Positions 9,305 to 18,354 of a DNA stretch of 64,000 nucleotides are shown piece after piece. The translations under genes were made by a program, and so were the position numbers. The stretch comes from Mogibacterium kristiansenii (lineage in GTDB: Bacteria > Bacillota > Clostridia > Peptostreptococcales > Anaerovoracaceae): positions 1 to 64,000 of the forward strand of contig NZ_VUNA01000004.1 in assembly GCF_009695905.1 (NCBI RefSeq). The letters run 5' to 3'. The notes under the pieces are model-generated. The model was not told the DNA's origin. It was given only the letters and a program-made list of their open reading frames with translations, and did no database searches. Each line of letters starts with the position of its first letter. The first letter of the stretch is position 1.

Positions 9305-10177
9305 TTAACAGGTGACGATGCCGTGCTGGTTGATGAATTCGATGAGCTTCCGCAGAGGGTCGTTCATGTATTTGGTGCTGTAGAAGAGCTGAAGCATTTC
9401 CACGAATTCTTCTCCCAGCGGGAAACATTCAAAGTCGCTGTCTGCGTCGACTTCCGAAAGGGGAAGGATGGCAAAACCTTGGGACAGAGCCAGCATCATG
9501 GTCTGTACATCCTGACTGCGGGCGACCCGAACTTCGTGGAAGGTTGTGCCGTATTTTTTGTGAAGATTGGTGCGGCAGTATTCGTAATACTCTTCATCCA
9601 CGGATTTGGTAATCAGGGGAAGGTTCTCAATCGCCTTCTCGATGGAACCGAAGTGGCGTACCGTATTCGGCGGAAAAACCAGGTAGTCCAGGGCCTTTAG
9701 AATGTCGATGCTGCGGATTTCCGGATAGGAGCGAACTTTTTCGCTGATGTTGTCCGGCATGACGATGGCGTGGAGTCGCTGGTGTACCAGATCGCTTACC
9801 AATTCCTTTTCACTGCCGAAGGCGGCTTTCAGGTTTACGTCCCGATAGGCGGTTTGAAAATCCGTAAAGAGGGATACGTAGAAATGCGAACCGTCCAGCC
9901 CCAGGTTCAAATCCCGGGAATGATCCTGCTTCAGGGCGGCCACCAGGTTGGCATAATCTTTTTTCATGACCAGCGCCTTTTCGTAGAAAATTTGTCCCTG
10001 GTCGGTGAGCTCACAGCCCTTATTGGTTCGGTAGAACAGCTTGCAATTGAATTCGCTCTCCAGTTGGGCAATGTACTTGCTCATGGTTGTCTGCGCAATT
10101 CTGCATTGGTCGGCAGCTTGGGTAAAATTCCCGGTATCTGCTGCTGTCAAAAAATAGTCTAATTTTTGAATATCCAT
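9305..10177 (-). CDS. LysR-family transcriptional regulator
   Basis: A 290-aa regulator with an N-terminal winged helix-turn-helix (about residues 1-60; LDYFLTAADTGNFTQAAD and TTMSKYIAQLE are typical) and a LysR substrate-binding domain to the end. It is divergently transcribed from brnQ copy 2, 184 bp away, and lies directly downstream of copy 1. By the usual LysR arrangement it probably controls brnQ copy 2, perhaps both through the shared upstream motif. The co-inducer is unknown; a branched-chain amino acid or keto acid is a guess from context. Confidence 0.88.
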   Translation of the reverse strand: MDIQKLDYFLTAADTGNFTQAADQCRIAQTTMSKYIAQLESEFNCKLFYRTNKGCELTDQGQIFYEKALVMKKDYANLVAALKQDHSRDLNLGLDGSHFYVSLFTDFQTAYRDVNLKAAFGSEKELVSDLVHQRLHAIVMPDNISEKVRSYPEIRSIDILKALDYLVFPPNTVRHFGSIEKAIENLPLITKSVDEEYYEYCRTNLHKKYGTTFHEVRVARSQDVQTMMLALSQGFAILPLSEVDADSDFECFPLGEEFVEMLQLFYSTKYMNDPLRKLIEFINQHGIVTC

Positions 10178-10252
10178 AACCTTTACCTCTCATTCTTATT
10201 ATAACGGATAAAAAATAATAAACAATAGAATAAATTGGTTTAGTATGTCAAA

Positions 10253-10269
10253 ACATGAAAAAAAGTGCT
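10253..10269 (+). promoter_or_regulatory. 17-bp motif shared by both brnQ upstream regions
   Basis: Identical to 7703-7719. It lies 93 bp before the brnQ copy 2 start in the divergent region with the LysR gene, so it is a candidate regulator-binding site or conserved promoter segment. Confidence 0.45.
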
Positions 10270-10361
10270 TGCAAGATGAAAAGAATTCTTTTTTAAAACA
10301 CATTTCTTCATGGTAGAGTAGGTGCGTATTGGTTATATGTATTAATAGGTAAGGTGAAAAA

Positions 10362-11693
10362 ATGGAAAAGAAAAGAAGTAAGTTCTCTGCAACCCTGTGT
10401 ATGGGACTTGCATTGTTTGCCGCACAGTTCGGTGCGGGAAATCTGATTTTCCCGCCGTTTCTGGGAAGAGAAACGGGAAGCAGCTGGATCAGCGGATTCA
10501 TGGGATTCTTCATCATGGACGTGGGACTGGCAGCAATTGCGATTGCGTCGGTAGTGCTGAACCGAAAAGGGAACGTAGACGGAGTGGTTGGCAAGATGGG
10601 AGCGAAGCCGGGAAAGGTACTGCTTACCACCATCATGCTCTGTCTGGGACCGTGCGTGTGCATTCCGCGAACCGCGGCTACCAGCTATGAGCTGGGATTC
10701 AAGACCATCGCGCCAAGCGTTCCGCTGTGGCTCTACGGACTGGTGTTCTTCCTGATTACGTTGGGTCTGGTTATCCGCCCATCGAAAGTAGTAGACATTA
10801 TCGGTAATTACCTCACCCCATGTCTGCTTGCGGTGATGATTCTCCTGATTGTCATCGGAATCATCAATCCGCTGGGCGCTTCCGTTTCCCCGGAGGAAAT
10901 TGTTCCTATCGCATCCGGCATTCAGAACGGATATCAGACACTGGACGGAATCGGCGGCGTGCTGATTACCATCATGCTGATTACCGCTGCGTACAACTAT
11001 GGCTACAAGGAACACGAAGACGTTAAAAAGATGATCGTCGGCGCGGATCTCATTTCCGCAGCGCTGCTGGCCATCGTGTATGGCGGACTGACGTATCTGG
11101 GCTCCACCGCATCCGGTATTCCGGAATATGCCGGACTGGACCAGGCCGGCCTGCTGGTAGCGATTACCTACCACTTGATGGGAAAATACGGCGTATACGC
11201 CCTGGCGACCATCGTAATCCTGGCTTGCGTCACCACCGCACTAGGACTCAGCTCCATCGTAGGAGACTACTTTGAAGAGCTGACCCACGGAAAGCTGAAG
11301 TATAAGCAGATTGTAATCGCTCTGATTGCCATCAGCTACGCCATGTCCAACTTCGGACTGAGCCAGATCATCGCCATCGCGGGACCAGTGCTGAACATTC
11401 TGTACCCGCCGCTGATCGTACTGGTACTGGGTGCCTATGTGGAAAAAATTACGGATAACGATCACGTCATCTGTGTGGGAACCTATGTGGCGCTGATTAC
11501 CAGCATCCTGAGCACCATCAGCACCTCCGGACATCCGATTGCGTTCATCGACAACCTTCCGTTCGCATCCTTCGGATTGGGCTGGGTCATCCCGGCACTG
11601 ATCGGCTGCGGTCTGGGTGCATTCTGGAAGAAAGATGCTGCTTTGTTCTCCGGAAAGGAACTGAAGGCCGGTAAGAAGCTGGAAGCAGAATAA
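10362..11693 (+). CDS. brnQ: BrnQ branched-chain amino acid:cation symporter, copy 2
   Basis: A 443-aa LIVCS-family carrier closely similar to the copy at 7846 along its whole length (FGAGNLIFPPFLGRE near residue 23, then about 12 hydrophobic segments). The start follows TAAGGTG at suitable spacing. It is divergent from the LysR gene and ends in its own terminator. Two near-adjacent paralogues suggest tandem duplication followed by insertion or retention of the regulator; they may differ in affinity or cation. Confidence 0.9.
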   Translation: MEKKRSKFSATLCMGLALFAAQFGAGNLIFPPFLGRETGSSWISGFMGFFIMDVGLAAIAIASVVLNRKGNVDGVVGKMGAKPGKVLLTTIMLCLGPCVCIPRTAATSYELGFKTIAPSVPLWLYGLVFFLITLGLVIRPSKVVDIIGNYLTPCLLAVMILLIVIGIINPLGASVSPEEIVPIASGIQNGYQTLDGIGGVLITIMLITAAYNYGYKEHEDVKKMIVGADLISAALLAIVYGGLTYLGSTASGIPEYAGLDQAGLLVAITYHLMGKYGVYALATIVILACVTTALGLSSIVGDYFEELTHGKLKYKQIVIALIAISYAMSNFGLSQIIAIAGPVLNILYPPLIVLVLGAYVEKITDNDHVICVGTYVALITSILSTISTSGHPIAFIDNLPFASFGLGWVIPALIGCGLGAFWKKDAALFSGKELKAGKKLEAE

Positions 11694-11730
11694 AAACACT
11701 TAAAACACTAATTTCTATATTATATAGGGG

Positions 11731-11764
11731 AAACACCGTCTCGGTTTCGGAGGCGGTGTTTTTC
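11731..11764 (+). terminator. Terminator of brnQ copy 2
   Basis: AACACCG pairs with CGGTGTT around a GC-rich stem-loop, followed by five T residues. Confidence 0.85.
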
Positions 11765-12132
11765 TGTTATACGCAGTGTTGGCCGCATTTTCCCGCAGTG
11801 ATAGACCAATGATTATACCGAAGTCGGTATAAAAAAACATGATAGCAAAAAAGAACAGTTGAAAAGTGGGCTGGAAAAAATTTTCAATTTATACTAAAAA
11901 TTGGTTGAATGGATAATTAATCAACAATCAGGCAAATATGAGCGTTTATATTGATTTAAAAATGAAAAGAAAACACAATATATAGCGGTTTTAAAAAAGT
12001 ACGACAATAAAATAACGAAATTTTGCTTTTAAAATCGTACAAATTTCTAAAACCCTATTGTTCAATAGGTTTCCGCCAGTATTAAAAATTGTAAAAAGTT
12101 TTCTCGCTTTAACTAAATATACAGAATATATG
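11765..12132. other. AT-rich intergenic region without genes
   Basis: Roughly 370 bp of AT-rich DNA with no reading frame that has a ribosome-binding site or recognisable product. Small inverted repeats such as CTATTGTTCAATAG (about 12055-12068) are present but unremarkable. Confidence 0.5.
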
Positions 12133-12161
12133 TTGCGAATGTGAAGAACAGGTGATATACT
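12133..12161 (+). promoter_or_regulatory. Promoter of the NSS-family transporter
   Basis: TTGCGA (12133-12138), a 17-bp spacer and TATACT (12156-12161). The leader would be about 120 nt. Confidence 0.55.
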
Positions 12162-12286
12162 TTGAGCATAAATTGTATAGGGCGGATTAACCAATAGAGT
12201 GATTATTCCGATTTAGTCCGAAAGGTATAATGTCTTATACAGAGTTCTTATATGTGTCGTTTTCATTTTTGTATGGAGGTATTGAA

Positions 12287-13699
12287 ATGGAACAAGAAAA
12301 CCAAAAAGGCCAATTTAATTCCAATTTTGGATTCTTGATGGCAGCACTTGGATCGGCCGTAGGTCTTGGTAACCTGTGGTCCTTCCCTTACAAGATGGGT
12401 ATGAACGGCGGATTCGCTTTCCTGCTCTTGTACGTAATTCTGGCAATTGTAACCGGTTACCCTCTGATGCTCTCCGAGATGGCTCTCGGTCGTAAGACTC
12501 AGAAGGCGGCAATCGAGGCTTACAAGGAAGCCGATCACAGATTCACCTTCAACGGTGTTCTGCAGACCATCGTTCCTTGGCTCTTGATTTGCTTCTACTG
12601 CACATTCGGTGGATTCATCACTAAGTACCTGGGAGACTCCATTCTGGCGCTCTTCGGTAAGGGTGTTCTGAACACTGCAGATCCGGGCGCACAGTTCGGC
12701 GGACTGCTGACCAACACCGGAAACTCCGTTGCATGGATGACAGGATTCCTGCTCCTGACGATGGTTATCGTATTCGGTGGTGTATCCGGCGGTATCGAGA
12801 AGTTCTGTAAGGTAGCAATGCCGTTGCTGTTCTTCATGCTGCTCATCGTAGTAGTAAGATCTTGCACACTGCCTGGCGCAGGCCCTGGACTGAAGTTCCT
12901 GTTCAGCCCGGATCTGAGCGCTTGGGGAAGTGCAAAGGGATTCTTCAGTGTACTCTCTTCGGCAGGTGGACAGTGCTTCTTCTCGCTCTCCCTGTCGTCC
13001 GGTTGTATCATTGCTTACGGTTCTTACCTGGATAAGAAGGAGAACCTGGAATCCAACGCAGCAATCATCACCTTTGGTGACTCCTTGGTAGCGGTTCTGG
13101 CTGGCGTAGCTATCTTCCCGGCTGTATTCGCATTCGGTCTGGAGCCATCCGCAGGACCTGGACTGCTGTTCGTATCGATGACAACCGTATTCACATCCAT
13201 GGGCACTGCCGGAAAGATCTTCCAGCTGCTGTTCTGGCTGCTGGTATTCTTCGCAGCACTGTCTTCTTCCATCGGAATGATGGAAGCCGGTATTTCCGCA
13301 ATCTTGGACTCCAGAGTGAAGGCCGGAAAGAGCGCAAACAGAGTAAAGGTTACCGTTGTCATGGCAATCATGGCATGGATTGGTAACTTCTTGACCACAG
13401 CTGACGGACTGGGCACAAGCCAGAATGCATTCTTCGTAGCATTCCGCGGCCTGTTCAGACAGCCGGATGTACTGGACGTATGGGACTGCATCGCAGAAGG
13501 TATCCTGATGCCGCTGACCGGTCTCATCATGACAATCCTGCTTGGCTGGTTTGTACCTGGATATCTGGATGATGAAATCAGCAATGGCGGAACCAGAAAG
13601 TTCAAGTCCAGAGGCTTCTACAACTTCTGCATCAAGTGGGTTGGACCGATCTTCCTGGCAATGGTAGTTTATGGACAGCTCACAAGCTTCTGGGGTTAA
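12287..13699 (+). CDS. Sodium:amino acid symporter, NSS/SNF family
   Basis: A 470-aa polytopic membrane protein of the neurotransmitter:sodium symporter family (LeuT/TnaT fold). The N-terminal GSAVGLGNLWSFPYKMGMNGG segment (about residues 19-39) is the family's TM1 sodium and substrate site, with Ser in the place often held by Arg. About 11-12 hydrophobic helices follow. The start ATG 12287 follows GGAGG; the frame is open upstream to 12230 but lacks a ribosome-binding site there. The probable substrate is an amino acid; which one cannot be told. Confidence 0.9.
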   Translation: MEQENQKGQFNSNFGFLMAALGSAVGLGNLWSFPYKMGMNGGFAFLLLYVILAIVTGYPLMLSEMALGRKTQKAAIEAYKEADHRFTFNGVLQTIVPWLLICFYCTFGGFITKYLGDSILALFGKGVLNTADPGAQFGGLLTNTGNSVAWMTGFLLLTMVIVFGGVSGGIEKFCKVAMPLLFFMLLIVVVRSCTLPGAGPGLKFLFSPDLSAWGSAKGFFSVLSSAGGQCFFSLSLSSGCIIAYGSYLDKKENLESNAAIITFGDSLVAVLAGVAIFPAVFAFGLEPSAGPGLLFVSMTTVFTSMGTAGKIFQLLFWLLVFFAALSSSIGMMEAGISAILDSRVKAGKSANRVKVTVVMAIMAWIGNFLTTADGLGTSQNAFFVAFRGLFRQPDVLDVWDCIAEGILMPLTGLIMTILLGWFVPGYLDDEISNGGTRKFKSRGFYNFCIKWVGPIFLAMVVYGQLTSFWG

Positions 13700-13747
13700 T
13701 TTAAAGACTAGTTGTAAGACTTTAACTTAAGGCAAATATAAAGAACG

Positions 13748-13789
13748 CACAAATGCTCGGATTCTCGGATTCGAGCATTTGTGTTTTTT
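13748..13789 (+). terminator. Terminator of the NSS transporter
   Basis: A 12-bp perfect stem (CACAAATGCTCG and its complement) with an 11-nt loop and six T residues. Confidence 0.9.
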
Positions 13790-13801
13790 GAAGGAGAATG
13801 A

Positions 13802-14485
13802 ATGGTGTTATTCTTTAAAATTTTTTTGACGGAATTCATTGCAGAGATGGGGGATAAGACGCAGCTGATGCTGATTGCGCTTAACTCGAAGTACAAATTA
13901 AAGGACATTATACTGGGAACTGCGGTGGCGATTCTCGTGCTGAATGGACTTGCAGTGCTGGCAGGTGGACTGGTGAGTGAATTTATCCCAGATTGGGTCA
14001 TTAAGATTGTTGCTGCACTGGCATTTCTCTATTTCGCTGCATCTACCATTGCGGGGGATGAGGATGAAGAGGAAGAAAATGCGAAATCCGGAATTCAGTT
14101 CGCGCCACTGGCTGTCTTTTGCACATTCTTTGTGGCAGAGCTGGGAGACAAGACGCAGCTTACTGCCATCACCTTTGGTGCAAATGAGGGAATGAGTGCG
14201 GCGTTTATCGTTTGGCTTGCTTGTTCTCTTGGATTGTTCGCAGCGGATATCCTGGGGATGATGGTGGGATATCTGCTGAAAAGCAAGACGCCGGACGGAC
14301 TTCTGAACAGTCTTGCATTCGTAATATTCTCCATCTTTGGAGTGTACACACTATACCGGGGACTCCACCTCATTCGTGAAGGCGTCTGTCCAATCCCGGT
14401 GTGGCCAATATTAATCGGGGCTACAAGCGTATTCGTTGGTTTGTGTGCATGGTTGTTTGCGCGGAGAAAGAAGGTAGAACAGTAA
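13802..14485 (+). CDS. TMEM165/GDT1 family (UPF0016) cation transporter
   Basis: A 227-aa membrane protein with two copies of the family signature E-x-G-D-K-T: EFIAEMGDKTQL near residue 16 and FFVAELGDKTQL near 114. This gives the pseudo-symmetric two-times-three-helix layout, separated by an acidic stretch (DEDEEEENA, about 82-90). Bacterial relatives export Mn2+ and eukaryotic ones exchange Ca2+/Mn2+ for H+; a manganese exporter is the best guess. The start follows AAGGAG. No manganese riboswitch was recognised upstream. Confidence 0.87.
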   Translation: MVLFFKIFLTEFIAEMGDKTQLMLIALNSKYKLKDIILGTAVAILVLNGLAVLAGGLVSEFIPDWVIKIVAALAFLYFAASTIAGDEDEEEENAKSGIQFAPLAVFCTFFVAELGDKTQLTAITFGANEGMSAAFIVWLACSLGLFAADILGMMVGYLLKSKTPDGLLNSLAFVIFSIFGVYTLYRGLHLIREGVCPIPVWPILIGATSVFVGLCAWLFARRKKVEQ

Positions 14486-14537
14486 TATATTTTACAATAA
14501 ACATGCATAACCAATCATCAACAGAAAGATTAGTACA

Positions 14538-14580
14538 AAGAAACGCCAGAACCGGCATTCGCCGGAACTGGCGCTTCTTT
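14538..14580. terminator. Bidirectional terminator between the GDT1 gene and thrS
   Basis: A long GC-rich stem (CGCCAG...CCGGC/GCCGG...CTGGCG) flanked by AAAGAA on one side and TTCTTT on the other. It should stop the convergent transcripts of both neighbours. Confidence 0.8.
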
Positions 14581-14610
14581 ATTTGCGGACTTATTTTACA
14601 GTCCCATTTC

Positions 14611-16647
14611 TTATTTTTCTTCTACTTCTTTTTTCCGGATCGCCTTTGTCTCAATTTCTTCCACAATCTGGCGGACGAATTCGGACAGCGGCTTGCTGCC
14701 TTCGTCACCGGCGAATCTGGAACGAACGGAAACGGCATTTTCTTCCTCTTCCTTGGCACCCAGAACCAGCATGTACGGAATCTTTTCCATCTGTGCCTTA
14801 CGGATCTTATAGCCGATACGTTCCGTGCTGTGATCCACGTGAACATCGACGCCGTTACGACGGAGTTCACGGAATACCTTTTCCGCATAGTCATCGTACT
14901 TGTCGGAAATCGGCAGGATGCGAACCTGTTCCGGACAGAGCCATGTCGGGAAGTTGCCCGCATATTTTTCAATGAGCCATGCCAGTGTTCTTTCGTAGCA
15001 ACCAATGGAAGTACGGTGGATGATGTACGGGCGCTTCTTGGAACCGTCCTTATCGATGTAGTACATATCGTAGCGTTCTGCCAGGAACATATCCAGCTGA
15101 ATGGTGATCATGGTGTCTTCCTTGCCGTATACGTTCTTGGCCTGAATGTCCAGCTTTGGACCGTAGAACGCTGCCTCGCCGGTCGCCTCGGTGTAGTCCA
15201 GACCGATTTCATCCAGGATGGTTCTCATGGCATCCTCTACGCGGTTCCAATCCTCCGCAGTTCCCAGATACTTCTCGGAGTTCTCCGGATCCCACTTGGA
15301 CATCCGATAGGTTACATCTTCCTCCAAACCCAAAGTGGTGAGGCAATATTTTGCCAGGCGAACGCAGTTCTTGAACTCCTCGTCAATCTGCTCCGGAGTG
15401 CACACCAGGTGACCCTCGGAAATAGTGAACTGACGAACGCGGGTCAGTCCGTGCATCTCGCCGGAATCCTCGTTACGGAACAGAGTGGAAGTCTCCGCCA
15501 TTCTGTAAGGCAGATCGCGGTAACTCTTCTGACGCGCCTTGTACACATAGTACTGGAACGGGCAGGTCATCGGACGCAGTGCGTATACATCGCTGTCCGC
15601 ATCGTTTTCAATCATCTTCAGGTCCTGAACACCGTGAATCTCACGGGAAGCGTCCTCCGCATTGTTCAAATCCTCCAGGTTATCGTAGCCCAGCAGGAAC
15701 ATACCGTCCTTATAGTGGTACCAGTGGTCCGAGATTTTGTACAGGGTGGACTTCGCCATCAGCGGAGTACGGGTACGAACATAGCCCCACTCGTAATCCT
15801 CCAGATCCTCAATCCAGCGTTGCAGCTTCTGAATCATTTTGGTACCGTTCGGCATGAACAGCGGCAGGCCCTGACCCACTACATCCACCGTAGTGAACAG
15901 GTCCATCTCACGGCCCAGACGGTTGTGGTCTCTGTTTTTGATATCTGCTAGGTACTCCAGATACTCTTCCAGATCCGCCTTCTTGGTGTACGCGGTTCCG
16001 TAGATTCTGGTGAGCATCTTGTTGTGCTCGTCCCCTCTCCAGTATGCACCGGAAGAAGAAGTCAGCTTGAACGCCTTGATCTGCTTGGTGCTCATCAGGT
16101 GCGGACCCGCACACAGTTCGATGAAATCACCCTGCTGGTAGAAGGAAATGGTCTCGCCCTCCGGCAGATCCTCAATCAGCTCCACCTTGTACGGCTCTTC
16201 CCGATCCTTCATCATCTGAATCGCCTCTTCCCTCGGCAGTGTAAAGTACTCCAGACGGTCGCCCTTCTTGATGATCTTCTTCATCTCCTTCTCGATCTTG
16301 TCCAGGTCCTCCCGGGTCAGCGGCGGCATGTCGAAGTCATAGTAGAATCCGGTGTCGATGGAAGGTCCGATGGCCAGCTTTGCCTCTGGGTACAGGTTCA
16401 GCACCGCCTCCGCCAGAACGTGAGAACAGGTGTGGCGATATGCGTGTTTGCCCGCATCGGAATCGAAAGTGAGAATGTTCAGCTCACAGTCGCTGTCGAT
16501 TACGGTACGCAGATCCTTCACCTCACCGTTCACCTCGCCCACGCAGGCAACACGGGCCAGACCCTCGCTGATATCCTTCGCGATATCGTAGATGGACATC
16601 GGTTCTCCGTATTCACGGGTACTTCCGTCTTTCAAAGTAATAATCAT
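14611..16647 (-). CDS. thrS: Threonyl-tRNA synthetase
   Basis: Class II synthetase charging tRNA-Thr. At 678 aa it has an N-terminal TGS domain (about 1-62), the second additional/editing domain with HTCSHVLAEAV and the CAGPHL motif, the catalytic core (motif 2 around LFRNEDSGEMHGLTRVRQF) and a C-terminal anticodon-binding domain (from about CPEQVRILPI). The start MIITLKDG follows AAGGAGGAAAC; the frame stays open further upstream through the T-box and that extension is not coding. Expression is controlled by the T-box immediately upstream. Confidence 0.97.
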   Translation of the reverse strand: MIITLKDGSTREYGEPMSIYDIAKDISEGLARVACVGEVNGEVKDLRTVIDSDCELNILTFDSDAGKHAYRHTCSHVLAEAVLNLYPEAKLAIGPSIDTGFYYDFDMPPLTREDLDKIEKEMKKIIKKGDRLEYFTLPREEAIQMMKDREEPYKVELIEDLPEGETISFYQQGDFIELCAGPHLMSTKQIKAFKLTSSSGAYWRGDEHNKMLTRIYGTAYTKKADLEEYLEYLADIKNRDHNRLGREMDLFTTVDVVGQGLPLFMPNGTKMIQKLQRWIEDLEDYEWGYVRTRTPLMAKSTLYKISDHWYHYKDGMFLLGYDNLEDLNNAEDASREIHGVQDLKMIENDADSDVYALRPMTCPFQYYVYKARQKSYRDLPYRMAETSTLFRNEDSGEMHGLTRVRQFTISEGHLVCTPEQIDEEFKNCVRLAKYCLTTLGLEEDVTYRMSKWDPENSEKYLGTAEDWNRVEDAMRTILDEIGLDYTEATGEAAFYGPKLDIQAKNVYGKEDTMITIQLDMFLAERYDMYYIDKDGSKKRPYIIHRTSIGCYERTLAWLIEKYAGNFPTWLCPEQVRILPISDKYDDYAEKVFRELRRNGVDVHVDHSTERIGYKIRKAQMEKIPYMLVLGAKEEEENAVSVRSRFAGDEGSKPLSEFVRQIVEEIETKAIRKKEVEEK

Positions 16648-16679
16648 TTGGTTTCCTCCTTCTTGAAACGGAAGGTACC

Positions 16680-16921
16680 AAAAAGTCCCTTCCGCAGATA
16701 TACTGTCAGAAGGGACGCATACATTTCGTATTCGTGGTTCCACCCATCTTCCGGGAAAATCCCGGCACTCATTATGGCTTTTCACGCGGCCGGCGGGCAG
16801 GATTAGTGCCACTCGGAGGTGGTGTTCCGCAAGTCCGAATCTGGGATAATTTCACCGGCTATCCCTCTCTGTAAGATTCTCCCGACAAGCGTACTGTCCT
16901 CGTCATCGTTTTATTTTTATA
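16680..16921 (-). ncRNA. T-box leader (threonine) of thrS
   Basis: The hallmark antiterminator sequence GGGTGGAACCACG lies at 16745-16733 on the minus strand. It is followed by a terminator stem (GTCCCTTC with GAAGGGAC, 16716-16685) and a T-run at 16684-16680. Upstream sequence up to about 16920 folds as the stem I region. Uncharged tRNA-Thr should stabilise the antiterminator and allow thrS transcription. An ACC specifier is present near 16828, but its assignment is tentative. Confidence 0.92.
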
Positions 16922-16928
16922 ATCATAG

Positions 16929-16957
16929 ATTTTAGCACCGGCGCAAAACCTTGTCAA
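16929..16957 (-). promoter_or_regulatory. thrS promoter
   Basis: On the minus strand TTGACA (16957-16952), a 17-bp spacer and TAAAAT (16934-16929). Transcription would begin near 16922, at the start of the T-box. Confidence 0.85.
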
Positions 16958-17002
16958 GCGATAAAAACAAATTCGCCGCGGCCCGCTCGTCCGGCAAGCC
17001 CC

Positions 17003-18223
17003 CTAGATTACCAGTCCGTAGCGGTTGGCCAGCGGCAGAAGCTCCTCCTCCGGCAGATCGCCGGCATAGAGGACCCGGCCCTGATAAATTTCCAGCGCCT
17101 GCTCCAGAAGGGACGCATCATTGCAAAGAATGCACAGCGGCAGCGAGATGGCGTATTGGAAGTCCTCCAGGTGATCCAGCTCCTCCTCCGCTTTCAGTTC
17201 AATCGTCATGAAGAGAGCCTCGTCGTCCTCCTCTGCCTCCTCGCAGGAATCCTCCAGGTGCTCATCGCAAGGATAGATTTTGCCGATTTCGAGATCCGTC
17301 GGCAGGAGGTAGAGATTCTTCTCCGTCGCCAGAGGGATTTTGCCCTGAAAATCCGGGTGAGGCGGAAGGAATTCCACATTCTGAAGCTCTCGGTGAATCG
17401 CCCGAATGTGCTCCTCCGTGGAGCCGCAGCAGCTCCCGAAAATGCCTACGCCGGCGGCCGCCAGATCCTTCACGTAGGACGCCAGTTCCTCCGGACCGCA
17501 GTCGTAGTAGGTCTCCCCGTTCTTCGTCTTTGGCATGCCCGCATTGGGCTTGGCGATAAGAGGCACCTCCGCGTACTTCTGCAGCCGCTGAATGTGGGGC
17601 AGCATCTGATCCGGCCCCGTGGAGCAGTTCAGCCCGAAGGCATCGATGCCCATGTTCTGCAGGATTACCAGCGCTGCCGCAATATCGTTGCCCATCATCG
17701 TGCGTCCGTTGGCCTCACAGGTAAAACACACCATGATGGGTTTATCGGAAATTTGCCGGATGGCCAGCACCGCCGCCCGGGCTTCCGCCAGGTTGGTCAT
17801 GGTCTCCACGGCGTACAGGTCCACCCCGGCTTCCTCCAGGGCTTCCGCCTGCTCCCGATAGATTTCCAGCATCTCTCGGAAGGTGGTGTTTCCGATAGGC
17901 TTTAGAAATTTGCCGGTCTGGGAGATATCCCCCGCCACCAGCGCGCGCCCCTCGGCATTATCCAATGCTATTTTTGCCAGACGTCGATTGTACTCCGGCA
18001 CCTGATTGAAGACGCCGTACTCCTCCAGCTTGACCCGGTTGGCCCCAAAAGTAGGGGCGTACAGCACGTCGCTTCCGGCTTCGATGTAGTTGTTGTGCAA
18101 ATCCGTAATGGCATCCGGGTGCTCCAGCACCCACTGCTCCGCGCTGATGCCGCCCCGGTAGCCCCGTTTTTGAAGCTCGGTCCCCGTGGCGCCGTCCAGC
18201 AGAATCGGAAAATGAAGTTCCAT
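17003..18223 (-). CDS. Homocysteine S-methyltransferase family protein
   Basis: A 406-aa cytoplasmic protein with the Pfam homocysteine S-methyltransferase barrel at about residues 1-290: ILLDGATGTELQKRG at the N-terminus, Cys in GLNCSTGP and the Cys pair in GSCCGST that together bind catalytic zinc. About 110 further residues form an acidic C-terminal extension I do not recognise. Without cobalamin and folate domains, it could accept a methyl group from the corrinoid protein across the divergent promoter (18928-20670). The start ATG follows AAAGGAGC; the longer frame overlaps its own promoter. Confidence 0.85.
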   Translation of the reverse strand: MELHFPILLDGATGTELQKRGYRGGISAEQWVLEHPDAITDLHNNYIEAGSDVLYAPTFGANRVKLEEYGVFNQVPEYNRRLAKIALDNAEGRALVAGDISQTGKFLKPIGNTTFREMLEIYREQAEALEEAGVDLYAVETMTNLAEARAAVLAIRQISDKPIMVCFTCEANGRTMMGNDIAAALVILQNMGIDAFGLNCSTGPDQMLPHIQRLQKYAEVPLIAKPNAGMPKTKNGETYYDCGPEELASYVKDLAAAGVGIFGSCCGSTEEHIRAIHRELQNVEFLPPHPDFQGKIPLATEKNLYLLPTDLEIGKIYPCDEHLEDSCEEAEEDDEALFMTIELKAEEELDHLEDFQYAISLPLCILCNDASLLEQALEIYQGRVLYAGDLPEEELLPLANRYGLVI

Positions 18224-18275
18224 AATATGCTCCTTTATGCTTGTCTCTTTGTCCCTATAAAATCTTTTCTTAATA

Positions 18276-18304
18276 TTATAGGCAGAGGGTTTTGGAGGTG
18301 TCAA
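18276..18304 (-). promoter_or_regulatory. Consensus promoter of the homocysteine methyltransferase gene
   Basis: On the minus strand TTGACA (18304-18299), exactly 17 bp, then TATAAT (18281-18276). Confidence 0.85.
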
Positions 18305-18319
18305 GAAAATATCAAAAAT

Positions 18320-18340
18320 GGTATAATGAATCATTATACC
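18320..18340. promoter_or_regulatory. Perfect 21-bp palindrome between divergent genes
   Basis: GGTATAATG and CATTATACC flank a central AAT/ATC. It contains a TATAAT that could be the -10 of the plus-strand run and lies 16 bp behind the -35 of the minus-strand promoter, so it is well placed to be an operator for both. The regulator is unknown. Confidence 0.55.
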
Positions 18341-18354
18341 GAGGGGGTAGGGAA

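Noticed and set aside
14401-15951. 516-aa plus-strand open frame opposite thrS
   Set aside because: It lies antisense to the catalytic core of threonyl-tRNA synthetase, and its product shows only shadow-type composition.
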